A stretch of 64,000 nt of DNA from Coprobacillus cateniformis (GTDB lineage Bacteria; Bacillota_I; Bacilli_A; Erysipelotrichales; Coprobacillaceae), in NCBI RefSeq assembly GCF_009767585.1, contig NZ_WSNW01000001.1:3370041-3434040 (forward strand). Direction: 5' to 3'. Every line of letters begins with the position of its first letter. Positions within the stretch are counted from its first letter, which is position 1. Below are positions 7,504-15,250 of this stretch, in pieces. The notes under the pieces were generated by a model that searched no databases, was not told the origin of the DNA, and saw nothing but the letters and a program-made list of their open reading frames with translations. The position numbers and the translations under genes were made by a program.

Positions 7504-8916
7504 TTACTTTTCATCTTTATTCGCTTGTTCAAAGGAATCATATAGTTTTGTAACATATTTGCCGTTGAAACAAGACATACATAAGCCACATGTGTGTTCT
7601 TGTTTAAAGTGAATAGATTGACTCAATCCATCTTCACTGATAAATGCTAATGAATCTGCTTCTATATATTGGCATAACTCACTAACACTCATTCTATGAG
7701 AAATTAATTCTTCTATTGTAGATGTATCAACACCATAGAAACATGGATAACGAATTGCTGGTGAGGCAATGCGAACATGTACTTCTTTTGCACCAGCTTC
7801 TTTTAGTAGTTTAACTATACGTTGAGAGGTCGTTCCACGCACAATTGAATCATCTATCAAAATGATGCGTTTTCCATTTACAATAGATGAGACAGCTGAT
7901 AGTTTCATTCGTACACCCTGCTCTCTCATTTCTTGTGTGGGTTGAATAAATGTACGTCCTACATACTTGTTTTTAACAAGTCCCATCTCATAGGGAATTG
8001 AAGAAGCTTCAGCATAACCAATAGCAGCAGAAATGGATGAATCTGGCACTCCAATAACAACATCTGCATCAACTGGTGCTTCATAAAATAATTGTTTTCC
8101 TGCCAATTTTCTTGTTGTATGCACATTGATTCCATCTAAGGTACTATCTGGTCTTGAAAAATAAATGTATTCCATTGCACAAATTTTATCAACGACTGGA
8201 TCTTTTGTATAAGTCATAGCTTTTAATTTTCCATCCTTTACTCGTACAATCTCTCCTGGTTCAACATCTCTTACAAAATTTGCTCCAACAATATCTAATG
8301 CACAAGTTTCTGATGCAAATACATAGGCTCCATTTGGGAGGATTCCAATGGATAAAGGTCTTAAACCATATTTATCTCTTGCAACATAAAGGCGATCTTC
8401 GATAAGAATCAAGAAAGCAAATGCCCCATCTAACATATCTAAAGATTTGCAAATACGTTCAATCATTTTACCATCTTGTCTTTTGATTAAATGACCTAAG
8501 ACTTCAGTATCTGAAGATGATGAAAAAATACTACCCTGTTCTTCTAACTCTTTTTTTAGAATATTTGCATTTACTAAATTTCCATTATGACAGATACCTA
8601 ATGAGCCCTTCATTGTTTTAAATAAAAAAGGCTGAACATTGGCAATGCCACTACCACCAGCTGTGGAATAACGAACATGCCCTATAGCTGCATCACCATC
8701 AAGCTGAGCAAGGCGTTTTGCATCAAACACTTCTGTTACTAACCCTTCGCCTTTATGAATGCTAAGTTTATGTCCTTTTTGCACAACAATTCCAGCTGCT
8801 TCTTGCCCTCTATGCTGCAAACTATGTAATCCATAATAACAAAGATCAGCAGCATTGTTATGTCCAAAAACACCAAACACACCACATTCTTCATGTAATT
8901 CGTCTTGATCAAACAT
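7504..8916 (-). CDS. purF: Amidophosphoribosyltransferase PurF
   Basis: PurF makes phosphoribosylamine from PRPP and glutamine, the first committed step of purine synthesis. The start is the ATG at 8916 (AAGGAGA seven bases upstream), giving a ten-residue propeptide before Cys11 (ELHEECGVFGVFGH), the N-terminal nucleophile. The PRPP loop is RIILIDDSIVRGTTS. Cysteines in KICAMEYIY, RYPCFYG and CGLCMSC match the four ligands of the oxygen-sensitive 4Fe-4S PurF type of B. subtilis. No other pur gene adjoins it. Confidence 0.95.
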   Translation of the reverse strand: MFDQDELHEECGVFGVFGHNNAADLCYYGLHSLQHRGQEAAGIVVQKGHKLSIHKGEGLVTEVFDAKRLAQLDGDAAIGHVRYSTAGGSGIANVQPFLFKTMKGSLGICHNGNLVNANILKKELEEQGSIFSSSSDTEVLGHLIKRQDGKMIERICKSLDMLDGAFAFLILIEDRLYVARDKYGLRPLSIGILPNGAYVFASETCALDIVGANFVRDVEPGEIVRVKDGKLKAMTYTKDPVVDKICAMEYIYFSRPDSTLDGINVHTTRKLAGKQLFYEAPVDADVVIGVPDSSISAAIGYAEASSIPYEMGLVKNKYVGRTFIQPTQEMREQGVRMKLSAVSSIVNGKRIILIDDSIVRGTTSQRIVKLLKEAGAKEVHVRIASPAIRYPCFYGVDTSTIEELISHRMSVSELCQYIEADSLAFISEDGLSQSIHFKQEHTCGLCMSCFNGKYVTKLYDSFEQANKDEK

Positions 8917-9002
8917 TTTATTAGTCTCCTTGTGATAAATATTTATTAACACAATTAAAATTTACCAAAACGTAGATAATAAGTCAATAAAACTCATTAA
9001 AA

Positions 9003-9037
9003 TTAAAGAAAAAAGAATAAAATTCTTCTTTCTTTAA
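9003..9037 (-). terminator. AT-rich hairpin downstream of the GNAT fusion gene
   Basis: Arms 9003-9018 and 9022-9037 are complementary except one position and overlap the stop codon of the upstream minus-strand gene. It has almost no GC pairs, so termination strength is uncertain. Confidence 0.4.
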
Positions 9038-10737
9038 TAAATTTCATTAATATATTTGTGTTTATCAAAAGTATCTAACTTTACTTGATTAGACATCATT
9101 GTAATAATAAGAGATGACTGCCCTTCTATTTCAACATTTATATCACATTCTAAAATAATATTTTTTGTACTGTTTGAAAAATAAGATAACATAATATTTA
9201 TAGAATCTTTTGTAAGATAGATAAACTCTGATATTTCAATAGATTCATCATTCTCATGATAAATAAGATATCCATGATCTTTGAAGATAAGAATATTATC
9301 CAAAAAAACAAGACATCTTTGAATAAATAACTTCCAATAGTATTCATCACGAATGCGATATTCATCAAATTGTTGCACAAATGCTTCATAATAATCTTTT
9401 AAGAGTGAAATATCATCTATAGGGATACAAGGAGACTGTATTAATTTTTCCTTATCTACAGCAATTTTTTGGTGATAATGAGATGCATTAAAACCAAAAG
9501 GTTTATAAATTTCTGGATGATACGCTTGTAAATAAATAATTTGATTATTATATTGTTCAAGAACAAATTGTAAAAGTTTTTTCATATACCCTTGTTTTTC
9601 AAAATTTTTCTTTGTTGCAACGCCTAATATAAAATAACACTCTCTTATCTGATTGTGAATTTGAATTGATATAGGAACAATTTGTAACATTGAAATCAAA
9701 TGATTTTTATTCTTAAGAACAAAAGTATATTCCTTATGGTATAAATATTGGAAATAGTAGTTTGTTGTTTCTTCTGTTTCATCTGGGAAATTATCTTTCC
9801 AAAGATGAATGATAGATTCTAAATCATCATCAGATGCTTGCCCAATATACTCATCTTTTTCATAAATACGATATTTTTCAATCATCTTGATTGGATGTAG
9901 AGAAAGTTTTGATTTTTTTAGATTCTCTAATCCCATATCTTCTTCTCTATTAACATACTGTTCATCAGGAAAATGATGCTCTAACATTTCTTTAAGAATA
10001 GCAGGATACAATCCGCGAATATCCTTGTTTGCTTTTTCAACATGTATTTGAATTGTAGAATGCTTCAAACGAGAAGCAATAATGAAAGCTTCCATTTGTC
10101 CATTAATAAAAATCCCACCTACTTCAAATTCCAACATGTGTCGAGATGATAAAAGATACATAATGCCTTTAACTTCACTTGTCATAGATTCACTTAAATC
10201 TTCTTTCTCACTCTCCCAGCGATTAAGACATTCTAAAATCATATTAAAATCATTAACTAAGTCTAAATCTCTATAAATATAATCAGGATTTTCTTTCAAA
10301 AAAGCATTATAGTGATTACGACGCTTCTGCATTTTTTTACCAGATAAAGTTTGCAGCATCATTCGATCATAAACATAATCATCATTCTCGGGTGTACGTG
10401 CAAATAAAAGTTTATCTTGATATAATGGCTTGATATATTCAACGAATGTATCAATAGCACAATCAATTATAAATTCAAACTGATGTTTATGACTATACTC
10501 TAGCATATAATCAATAGCTTCTCGATAATATTGTGGACTTGTAAAAGGCATTGCCCAGAACTGTGTTCCTTTATAATTATGTAACATAACAACAAAATGT
10601 TCATGAATTTCATATTGAATATGATACTCATGGTTCCACATCATCATTGTTACAAAATTTGAATTATATCCTTCATAATTTGCTAAATCCAAGTAAGGTT
10701 TAATTATTGAATAATCATCTAATTTTAATTCTTTCAT
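9034..10737 (-). CDS. DUF2156-GNAT (Eis-like) fusion protein
   Basis: Two acyltransferase-type modules are fused. Residues about 1-290 resemble the DUF2156 domain (C-terminal domain of phosphatidylglycerol lysyltransferases): NFVTMMMWNHEY, KKMQKRRNHYNAFLKENPDY and VNREEDMGLENLKKSKLSLHP. Residues about 295-567 resemble an Eis-type GNAT acetyltransferase, with the acetyl-CoA motif ILGVATKKNFEKQGYMKKLL and YLQAYHPEIYKPFGF. No membrane segments are seen, so it is not an MprF flippase. It overlaps the DUF815 gene by TAATG, implying coupling. Acceptor and donor are unknown; modification of a peptide, lipid or cell-wall precursor is inference. Confidence 0.75.
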   Translation of the reverse strand: MKELKLDDYSIIKPYLDLANYEGYNSNFVTMMMWNHEYHIQYEIHEHFVVMLHNYKGTQFWAMPFTSPQYYREAIDYMLEYSHKHQFEFIIDCAIDTFVEYIKPLYQDKLLFARTPENDDYVYDRMMLQTLSGKKMQKRRNHYNAFLKENPDYIYRDLDLVNDFNMILECLNRWESEKEDLSESMTSEVKGIMYLLSSRHMLEFEVGGIFINGQMEAFIIASRLKHSTIQIHVEKANKDIRGLYPAILKEMLEHHFPDEQYVNREEDMGLENLKKSKLSLHPIKMIEKYRIYEKDEYIGQASDDDLESIIHLWKDNFPDETEETTNYYFQYLYHKEYTFVLKNKNHLISMLQIVPISIQIHNQIRECYFILGVATKKNFEKQGYMKKLLQFVLEQYNNQIIYLQAYHPEIYKPFGFNASHYHQKIAVDKEKLIQSPCIPIDDISLLKDYYEAFVQQFDEYRIRDEYYWKLFIQRCLVFLDNILIFKDHGYLIYHENDESIEISEFIYLTKDSINIMLSYFSNSTKNIILECDINVEIEGQSSLIITMMSNQVKLDTFDKHKYINEIY

Positions 10738-11963
10738 TATTTCTTTCCGAGCAGCATATGTATAAATTGTTTGGCAGTACGCCCAGAAAATCCTCCATTT
10801 CTAATTTCCCATTGTAATGCTAAATCATGCAATTCATCTTGATTCATATCAATTTGATAAGTTTTAGCTAATCCATCAACAATATCTAAATAATGTTGCT
10901 TATCAGGATGAATATACATAATCTGTACACCGAATCGTGAAACAAGTGATAATTTTTCTTGTTTTGCATCATTGTTATTGATTTCCTGATCATGATTTCT
11001 ATCATTCCAGGTTTCTTTGATAAGATGGCGACGATTACTTGTTGCATAGATTAAAATGTTATCTGGTTTCTTCTCCAAACCACCTTCGATAACAGCCTTC
11101 AAATATTTATACTCGACCTCAAATTCCTCAAAAGACAAATCATCCATAAAAATTATAAACTTATAATTTCTATTTTGAAGTTCATTAATTATTTGAGGCA
11201 AAGAAATAAATTGATGCTTATAAACCTCAACCATTCTCAACCCATCTTTATAATACTCATTCAATAAAGCTTTGATGCTGCTTGATTTTCCTGTTCCACT
11301 ATCTCCATAAAGTAAGACATTATTAGCCTTTTTACCTTCTAAAAAAGCTTCAGTATTGGCTTTTAAACGTTCCTTCTGACTCTCGTAACCAATCAATTGG
11401 TCTAATTTATTATTCCCAATATGATCAATTGGTATAATTTTTTCGTTTTGAAAACGAAAAGCTTTATTCAAGCCATACTTCCCTACTCCATATTGACTAT
11501 AATGATTGTATAATATTTTGTAGAATTCTTCTAGTGAAGTGCTCCAAGAAAGTTGTAATTGTAATTCTGATAACAAATTAAAAATTTCCTGATTAATAAT
11601 CGGACGACTATGTGGAAAGTGTAAAAAGAGATTCTGATACTGAAAATTTAGGCTGGTAAAATCATAATGGTAAAGTTGATATAATACATTTATATCATTC
11701 ATGACAACATCTTTTAATGAGTTATTTATAGTTTGCTTACGCTCTAAAGAAAGTGTGAAAATATTTTCGTGTTGTACTAATAAATATGTTATTAAACTTT
11801 GAAACAGATGACCATGAAGATCATATTTTTCAGATAACTTTAACATTGTTGAAATAAAAGTATTTTCATTTTTATCAGTTTGGTGTGTACAATATAATAA
11901 ACATTCTAAGACATCAGGATCATCAGTGAGATTTCTATATATAATTAATTGATTTAAGTCCAT
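10737..11963 (-). CDS. DUF815 family AAA+ ATPase
   Basis: A 408-residue protein with a helical N-terminal half and a C-terminal ATPase. Walker A is LLYGDSGTGKSS (about 218-228) and Walker B is FIIFMDDLSF (about 269-278). The sensor-1-like Asn is in LIYATSNRRHL and an arginine-finger-like region is SLVSRFGVQI. This arrangement is the DUF815 family (ATP-binding, usually not assigned a function). Its stop overlaps the start of the GNAT fusion gene, so the two are probably made together and may act together. Confidence 0.85.
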   Translation of the reverse strand: MDLNQLIIYRNLTDDPDVLECLLYCTHQTDKNENTFISTMLKLSEKYDLHGHLFQSLITYLLVQHENIFTLSLERKQTINNSLKDVVMNDINVLYQLYHYDFTSLNFQYQNLFLHFPHSRPIINQEIFNLLSELQLQLSWSTSLEEFYKILYNHYSQYGVGKYGLNKAFRFQNEKIIPIDHIGNNKLDQLIGYESQKERLKANTEAFLEGKKANNVLLYGDSGTGKSSSIKALLNEYYKDGLRMVEVYKHQFISLPQIINELQNRNYKFIIFMDDLSFEEFEVEYKYLKAVIEGGLEKKPDNILIYATSNRRHLIKETWNDRNHDQEINNNDAKQEKLSLVSRFGVQIMYIHPDKQHYLDIVDGLAKTYQIDMNQDELHDLALQWEIRNGGFSGRTAKQFIHMLLGKK

Positions 11964-11985
11964 AAATTTAACCTTCTTCCTATGA

Positions 11986-12009
11986 AAAAAGACGATAAAT
12001 CGTCTTTTT
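11986..12009 (-). terminator. Terminator after the UPF0210 gene
   Basis: AAAAAGACGA and TCGTCTTTTT form a perfect 10-bp stem with a TTTA loop on the minus strand, overlapping the stop codon at 12008. Confidence 0.8.
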
Positions 12010-13372
12010 AATTTTTAAAACTATGAATTGGCGCAGGAATTCTTCCACCACGATCAATGAATTCATCACATGAGAATTCGTTTACTGGCATAATTGGGGC
12101 ATATCCTAGCAATCCACCAAATTCAACCATTTCACCTACATCTTTTCCAATGACAGGAATAATTCTTACTGCAGTTGTTTTCTGATTAATCATACCAATT
12201 GCCATTTCATCAGCAATAATTCCTGCAATTGTCTTTGCAGATGTTTTTCCTGGAATTGCAATCATATCTAACCCAACTGAACATACACATGTCATTGCTT
12301 CTAATTTTTCTAATGTCAATGCACCTATTTCAACAGCATCAATCATTCCCTGGTCTTCGCTGACTGGAATAAATGCACCAGATAATCCACCTACATATGA
12401 TGACGCCATGACTCCACCTTTTTTTACTTGATCATTTAAGATAGCTAAAGCGGCAGTCGTTCCAGGAGCTCCAACTCTTTCAAGACCCATTTCTTGTAAA
12501 CAATCGGCAATACTATCTCCGACAGCAGGTGTTGGTGCTAATGATAAGTCAATAATACCAAAAGGAATATTTAATGCTGCTGAGGCTTCTCTAGCAACCA
12601 ATTGGCCAACACGAGTAATTTTGAATGCTGTTTTCTTAATCGTTTCGCACAATTCACCAAAATCTTTACCTTTTGCTGTTTGAATAGCAGTACGTACAAC
12701 ACCAGGCCCACTTACACCAACATTGATAATTGCATCAGCCTCACTGACACCATGAAAAGCACCAGCCATAAATGGATTATCATCAGGTGCATTACAGAAA
12801 ACCACAAATTTTGCACAACCTATGGAATCATTCTCTTTAGTAATTTCTGCTGTTGCTTTGACTGTTTCACCAATCAATTTCACTGCATCCATGTTTAATC
12901 CTGTCTTTGTTGACCCAACATTAACAGAACTACAAACAAGCTCAGTTTCTTTCATTGCCTGTGGAATTGACTCAATTAACAATTTTTCAGCTTTAGTCAT
13001 TCCTTTAGAGACAATTGCACTATATCCACCAATAAAATTCACGCCAACTTTATGAGCGCAATGGTCTAATGTCTTTGCAATTTTTACAAAATCATCAGAA
13101 CTTTTACATGCTGAAGCACCAATAAATCCAATTGGTGTAACAGAAATTCTCTTATTAACAATAGGTATACCATATTTTTTCTCAATGGCTTCACCTGTTT
13201 TTACTAAATCTTTCGCAATCGTTGTGATTTTATTGTAAATGTTTTGACACAGAACGTCGATATTTCCATCAATACAATCCAGAAGGCTAATTCCAATTGT
13301 GATTGTACGAACATCTAAATTCTCTTGTTCAATCATTTTATTTGTTTCTGCAACTTCAAATAAATTAATCAT
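12008..13372 (-). CDS. UPF0210 / DUF711 (PFL-like) family protein
   Basis: A 454-residue protein matching the conserved UPF0210 family in length and pattern: an N-terminal NLDVRTITIGISLLDC, repeated Gly/Ala-rich segments (NVGVSGPGVVRTAI, GAPGTTAALAILND and YVGGLSGAFIPVSEDQGMI) and a C-terminal FGGLLGYAPIMPVN. The fold has been compared to glycyl-radical pyruvate formate-lyase-like barrels, but its biochemical role is not established to my knowledge. GGGAGG precedes the ATG. It sits 11 bases downstream of an ACT-domain gene, a pairing common across Firmicutes. Confidence 0.88.
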   Translation of the reverse strand: MINLFEVAETNKMIEQENLDVRTITIGISLLDCIDGNIDVLCQNIYNKITTIAKDLVKTGEAIEKKYGIPIVNKRISVTPIGFIGASACKSSDDFVKIAKTLDHCAHKVGVNFIGGYSAIVSKGMTKAEKLLIESIPQAMKETELVCSSVNVGSTKTGLNMDAVKLIGETVKATAEITKENDSIGCAKFVVFCNAPDDNPFMAGAFHGVSEADAIINVGVSGPGVVRTAIQTAKGKDFGELCETIKKTAFKITRVGQLVAREASAALNIPFGIIDLSLAPTPAVGDSIADCLQEMGLERVGAPGTTAALAILNDQVKKGGVMASSYVGGLSGAFIPVSEDQGMIDAVEIGALTLEKLEAMTCVCSVGLDMIAIPGKTSAKTIAGIIADEMAIGMINQKTTAVRIIPVIGKDVGEMVEFGGLLGYAPIMPVNEFSCDEFIDRGGRIPAPIHSFKN

Positions 13373-13383
13373 TCTTTTCCTCC

Positions 13384-13656
13384 CTAGATTCTATGCATTT
13401 TATTGAAAATATCTTCATGCTGAAATTTTATGTTAACACCAATCTCATTCCCTAGTTTTTCTAATTGATCAGCTAAAGTTGAAAATTCTTCTCCAGCATG
13501 AGATGCATCAACAATCATCATCATATTGAAATATCCTTGTAAAATTGTTTGTGAAATGTCAAGAATATTAATGTGTGAGTCTGCTAAATATGTACAAACT
13601 TTGGCAATAATTCCTACTTGATCTTTTCCTACAACAGTAATAATAGCTTTTTCCAT
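13384..13656 (-). CDS. ACT domain protein (UPF0237)
   Basis: A 90-residue single ACT domain (GcvR-like): EKAIITVVGKDQVGIIAKVCTYLADSHINILDISQTILQGYFNMMMIVD. ACT domains bind amino acids or similar small molecules, so it probably regulates or partners the UPF0210 protein encoded just downstream. AGGAGGGGTTATGA gives a strong ribosome-binding site at the ATG. Confidence 0.9.
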   Translation of the reverse strand: MEKAIITVVGKDQVGIIAKVCTYLADSHINILDISQTILQGYFNMMMIVDASHAGEEFSTLADQLEKLGNEIGVNIKFQHEDIFNKMHRI

Positions 13657-13713
13657 TCATAACCCCTCCTGATATTTTTTAATATTATAGCAAACAAGTC
13701 ATAAAAAAGAAAG

Positions 13714-13738
13714 AAAAAAAGGAGTGTAAACTCCTTTT
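13714..13738 (-). terminator. Terminator after the PTS IIB gene
   Basis: On the minus strand AAAAGGAGT pairs perfectly with ACTCCTTTT and is followed by a T7 run (plus-strand A run 13714-13720). Confidence 0.85.
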
Positions 13739-13749
13739 GTTTAAGAATA

Positions 13750-14064
13750 TTAACCTAATAAAGACATTGCTTTATCAAATACAGCTTTTCCGTTCATTGT
13801 ACCGTAATCTCTCATATCGATAACGTCTACAGGGATAGCTCCAGCTTTTCTTCCAGCAGCCATTTTTTCAATAGCACCTTTTTGGAATCTTACTTGTGGG
13901 CCAAGTAAAATGCAGTCAACTTCTTCTAATACTCTTGGTGCATCAGAGAAAGGTAATGCAAAGATTTTGCATTCAACACCTGCATCTTTAGCAGCAGCTT
14001 CCATTTTTGTTACTAATAAACTTGTTGACATTCCTGCAGAACATACTAATAAAATAGTTTTCAT
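13750..14064 (-). CDS. Orphan PTS EIIB component, lactose/cellobiose family
   Basis: The phosphocarrier EIIB transfers phosphate from EIIA to the incoming sugar. The N terminus MKTILLVCSAGMSTSLLVTKM has the phosphorylated Cys in the CSAGMST loop, and length (104) is that of cellobiose-type IIB domains. AAAGGAG lies eight bases before ATG 14064; the ATG six bases further up (14070) is too close. No EIIA or EIIC is adjacent and the gene has its own terminator, so it must work with partners encoded elsewhere or have a regulatory role. Confidence 0.9.
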   Translation of the reverse strand: MKTILLVCSAGMSTSLLVTKMEAAAKDAGVECKIFALPFSDAPRVLEEVDCILLGPQVRFQKGAIEKMAAGRKAGAIPVDVIDMRDYGTMNGKAVFDKAMSLLG

Positions 14065-14186
14065 ATTCATTACTCCTTTTCTAGTTATTTCACTATGACT
14101 ATTTTACCAACTTTTGGACCAATTGTAAACACTTACGAGACAAATTTTTTCTATTTCAGAAAATATAAGGATTTTATCAACATAAA

Positions 14187-14215
14187 ATGAAACGAAATTT
14201 ATTTTGTGGTAAAAT
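14187..14215 (+). promoter_or_regulatory. Candidate promoter of the YfcE-type gene
   Basis: TGGTAAAAT (extended -10, TAAAAT at 14210-14215) lies 17 bases after ATGAAA (14187-14192). The -35 is weak. Confidence 0.4.
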
Positions 14216-14239
14216 AAAGAATAGAAAAGAGAGGATAGT

Positions 14240-14776
14240 ATGAATATTTTAGTTGTCAGTGATAGTCATTTATTTGGAAATGATCTCCAACGCATAACAA
14301 AACTCTATAAAAACAAAGTTGATTTGATGATCCATTGTGGTGATTCATCCTTGACTTTAGATGACCCATTAATTCATCAATATGACATTGTTGTCAAAGG
14401 AAATCATGATGATGCCGCTTTTCCAAAGTACAGAATTCATCAAGATATCTGTGTTACTCATGGTCATCATTATAATGTTTATTATGGTTATGACGATTTA
14501 GTTAAGTTATGTCAAAGTCATCATTGCCACTTGTGTTTGCATGGTCACACCCATGTCCCCACACACCAGATTCATCAAGGGATTCATTTTATCAATCCTG
14601 GGAGTCTTATGATGAATCGAGGAAGCTATGGTTATGGGACTTATGCTCTTGTTAATTATGAAAACAATCATACACAAGTCACCTACTATCATCATCAAAC
14701 AGATCAACCAGTTGATGAATGTATTCTTAAAGAGGGATTAAAATTGTTGGATGAATTTAAAAAATTATTAAAATAA
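14240..14776 (+). CDS. YfcE/MJ0936-type metallophosphodiesterase
   Basis: A single-domain calcineurin-like phosphoesterase of 178 residues. Metal-binding motifs appear in order: DSHLFG, HCGDSS, VVKGNHDD, VTHGHH and LHGHTHVP, followed by HFINPGSLMMNRG typical of this subfamily. Family members hydrolyse phosphodiesters in vitro; the natural substrate is unclear. The stretch HHCHLCLHGHTH is unusually His-rich. A paralogue (162 residues) is at 58042-58518 next to gerM. AGAGAGGA precedes the ATG. Confidence 0.88.
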   Translation: MNILVVSDSHLFGNDLQRITKLYKNKVDLMIHCGDSSLTLDDPLIHQYDIVVKGNHDDAAFPKYRIHQDICVTHGHHYNVYYGYDDLVKLCQSHHCHLCLHGHTHVPTHQIHQGIHFINPGSLMMNRGSYGYGTYALVNYENNHTQVTYYHHQTDQPVDECILKEGLKLLDEFKKLLK

Positions 14777-14816
14777 AAAGCAGAACAATTAATCATGATT
14801 AACTGTTTTGCTTTTT
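14776..14816. terminator. Bidirectional terminator
   Basis: AAAAAGCA and TGCTTTTT enclose AACA/TGTT and TTAATCATGATTAA, giving an interrupted hairpin that ends both converging genes and overlaps the stop codon at 14789. Confidence 0.75.
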
Positions 14817-15136
14817 TCTTCGAGTCTTTTGCGTTTATATTCAATGATGAACATAACCTCTTTTAAATCTTCATCTGGTAATTCAGTAAGCAAGCGGGCA
14901 ATATTTGCAATATTATAATAATCATATTTTTTACCACTCATAATTTCTTCTACACTTCGACCATATAAATGCGAAAGAATTTTAAGTTCACCAACTGTCA
15001 CATCACGTTTTCCATTTTCAATATCTGAAATAGCAGAATGTGGAACTTCAAGGTGTGCAGCAACTTCTTTTTGTGTTAAATGTTTAAAATTTCTATAAGT
15101 TTTCAATCTTTTTGCTAAATCCATATCTATAGCCAT
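14789..15136 (-). CDS. XRE-family transcriptional regulator
   Basis: Residues 6-65 are a Cro/C1-type helix-turn-helix (LAKRLKTYRNFKHLTQKEVAAHLEVPHSAISDIENGKRDVT). The C-terminal 50 residues are a charged helical tail (DEDLKEVMFIIEYKRKRLEEK), possibly for dimerisation. It resembles SinR/ImmR-type repressors in size (115 residues) only. GGAGGTG lies before the ATG. No target is evident; the neighbours are unrelated housekeeping genes. Confidence 0.85.
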   Translation of the reverse strand: MAIDMDLAKRLKTYRNFKHLTQKEVAAHLEVPHSAISDIENGKRDVTVGELKILSHLYGRSVEEIMSGKKYDYYNIANIARLLTELPDEDLKEVMFIIEYKRKRLEEKSKTVNHD

Positions 15137-15250
15137 AATGCCACCTCCATGGCACTATTATATCACTATTTAAAATTGATATCAATTTAGAATTATAAAA
15201 AAATTAATTTACGAAAGACATAAATGGAAACTATTAGACAAATTTCTACA

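Noticed and set aside
12602..13055. Two overlapping plus-strand ORFs (98 and 77 codons)
   Set aside because: Antisense shadows of the UPF0210 gene, with no domain-like sequence.
14124..14137. CcpA (cre) site TGTAAACACTTACG upstream of the PTS IIB gene
   Set aside because: Two mismatches to the core consensus, including the central CG; too weak to list as a feature.
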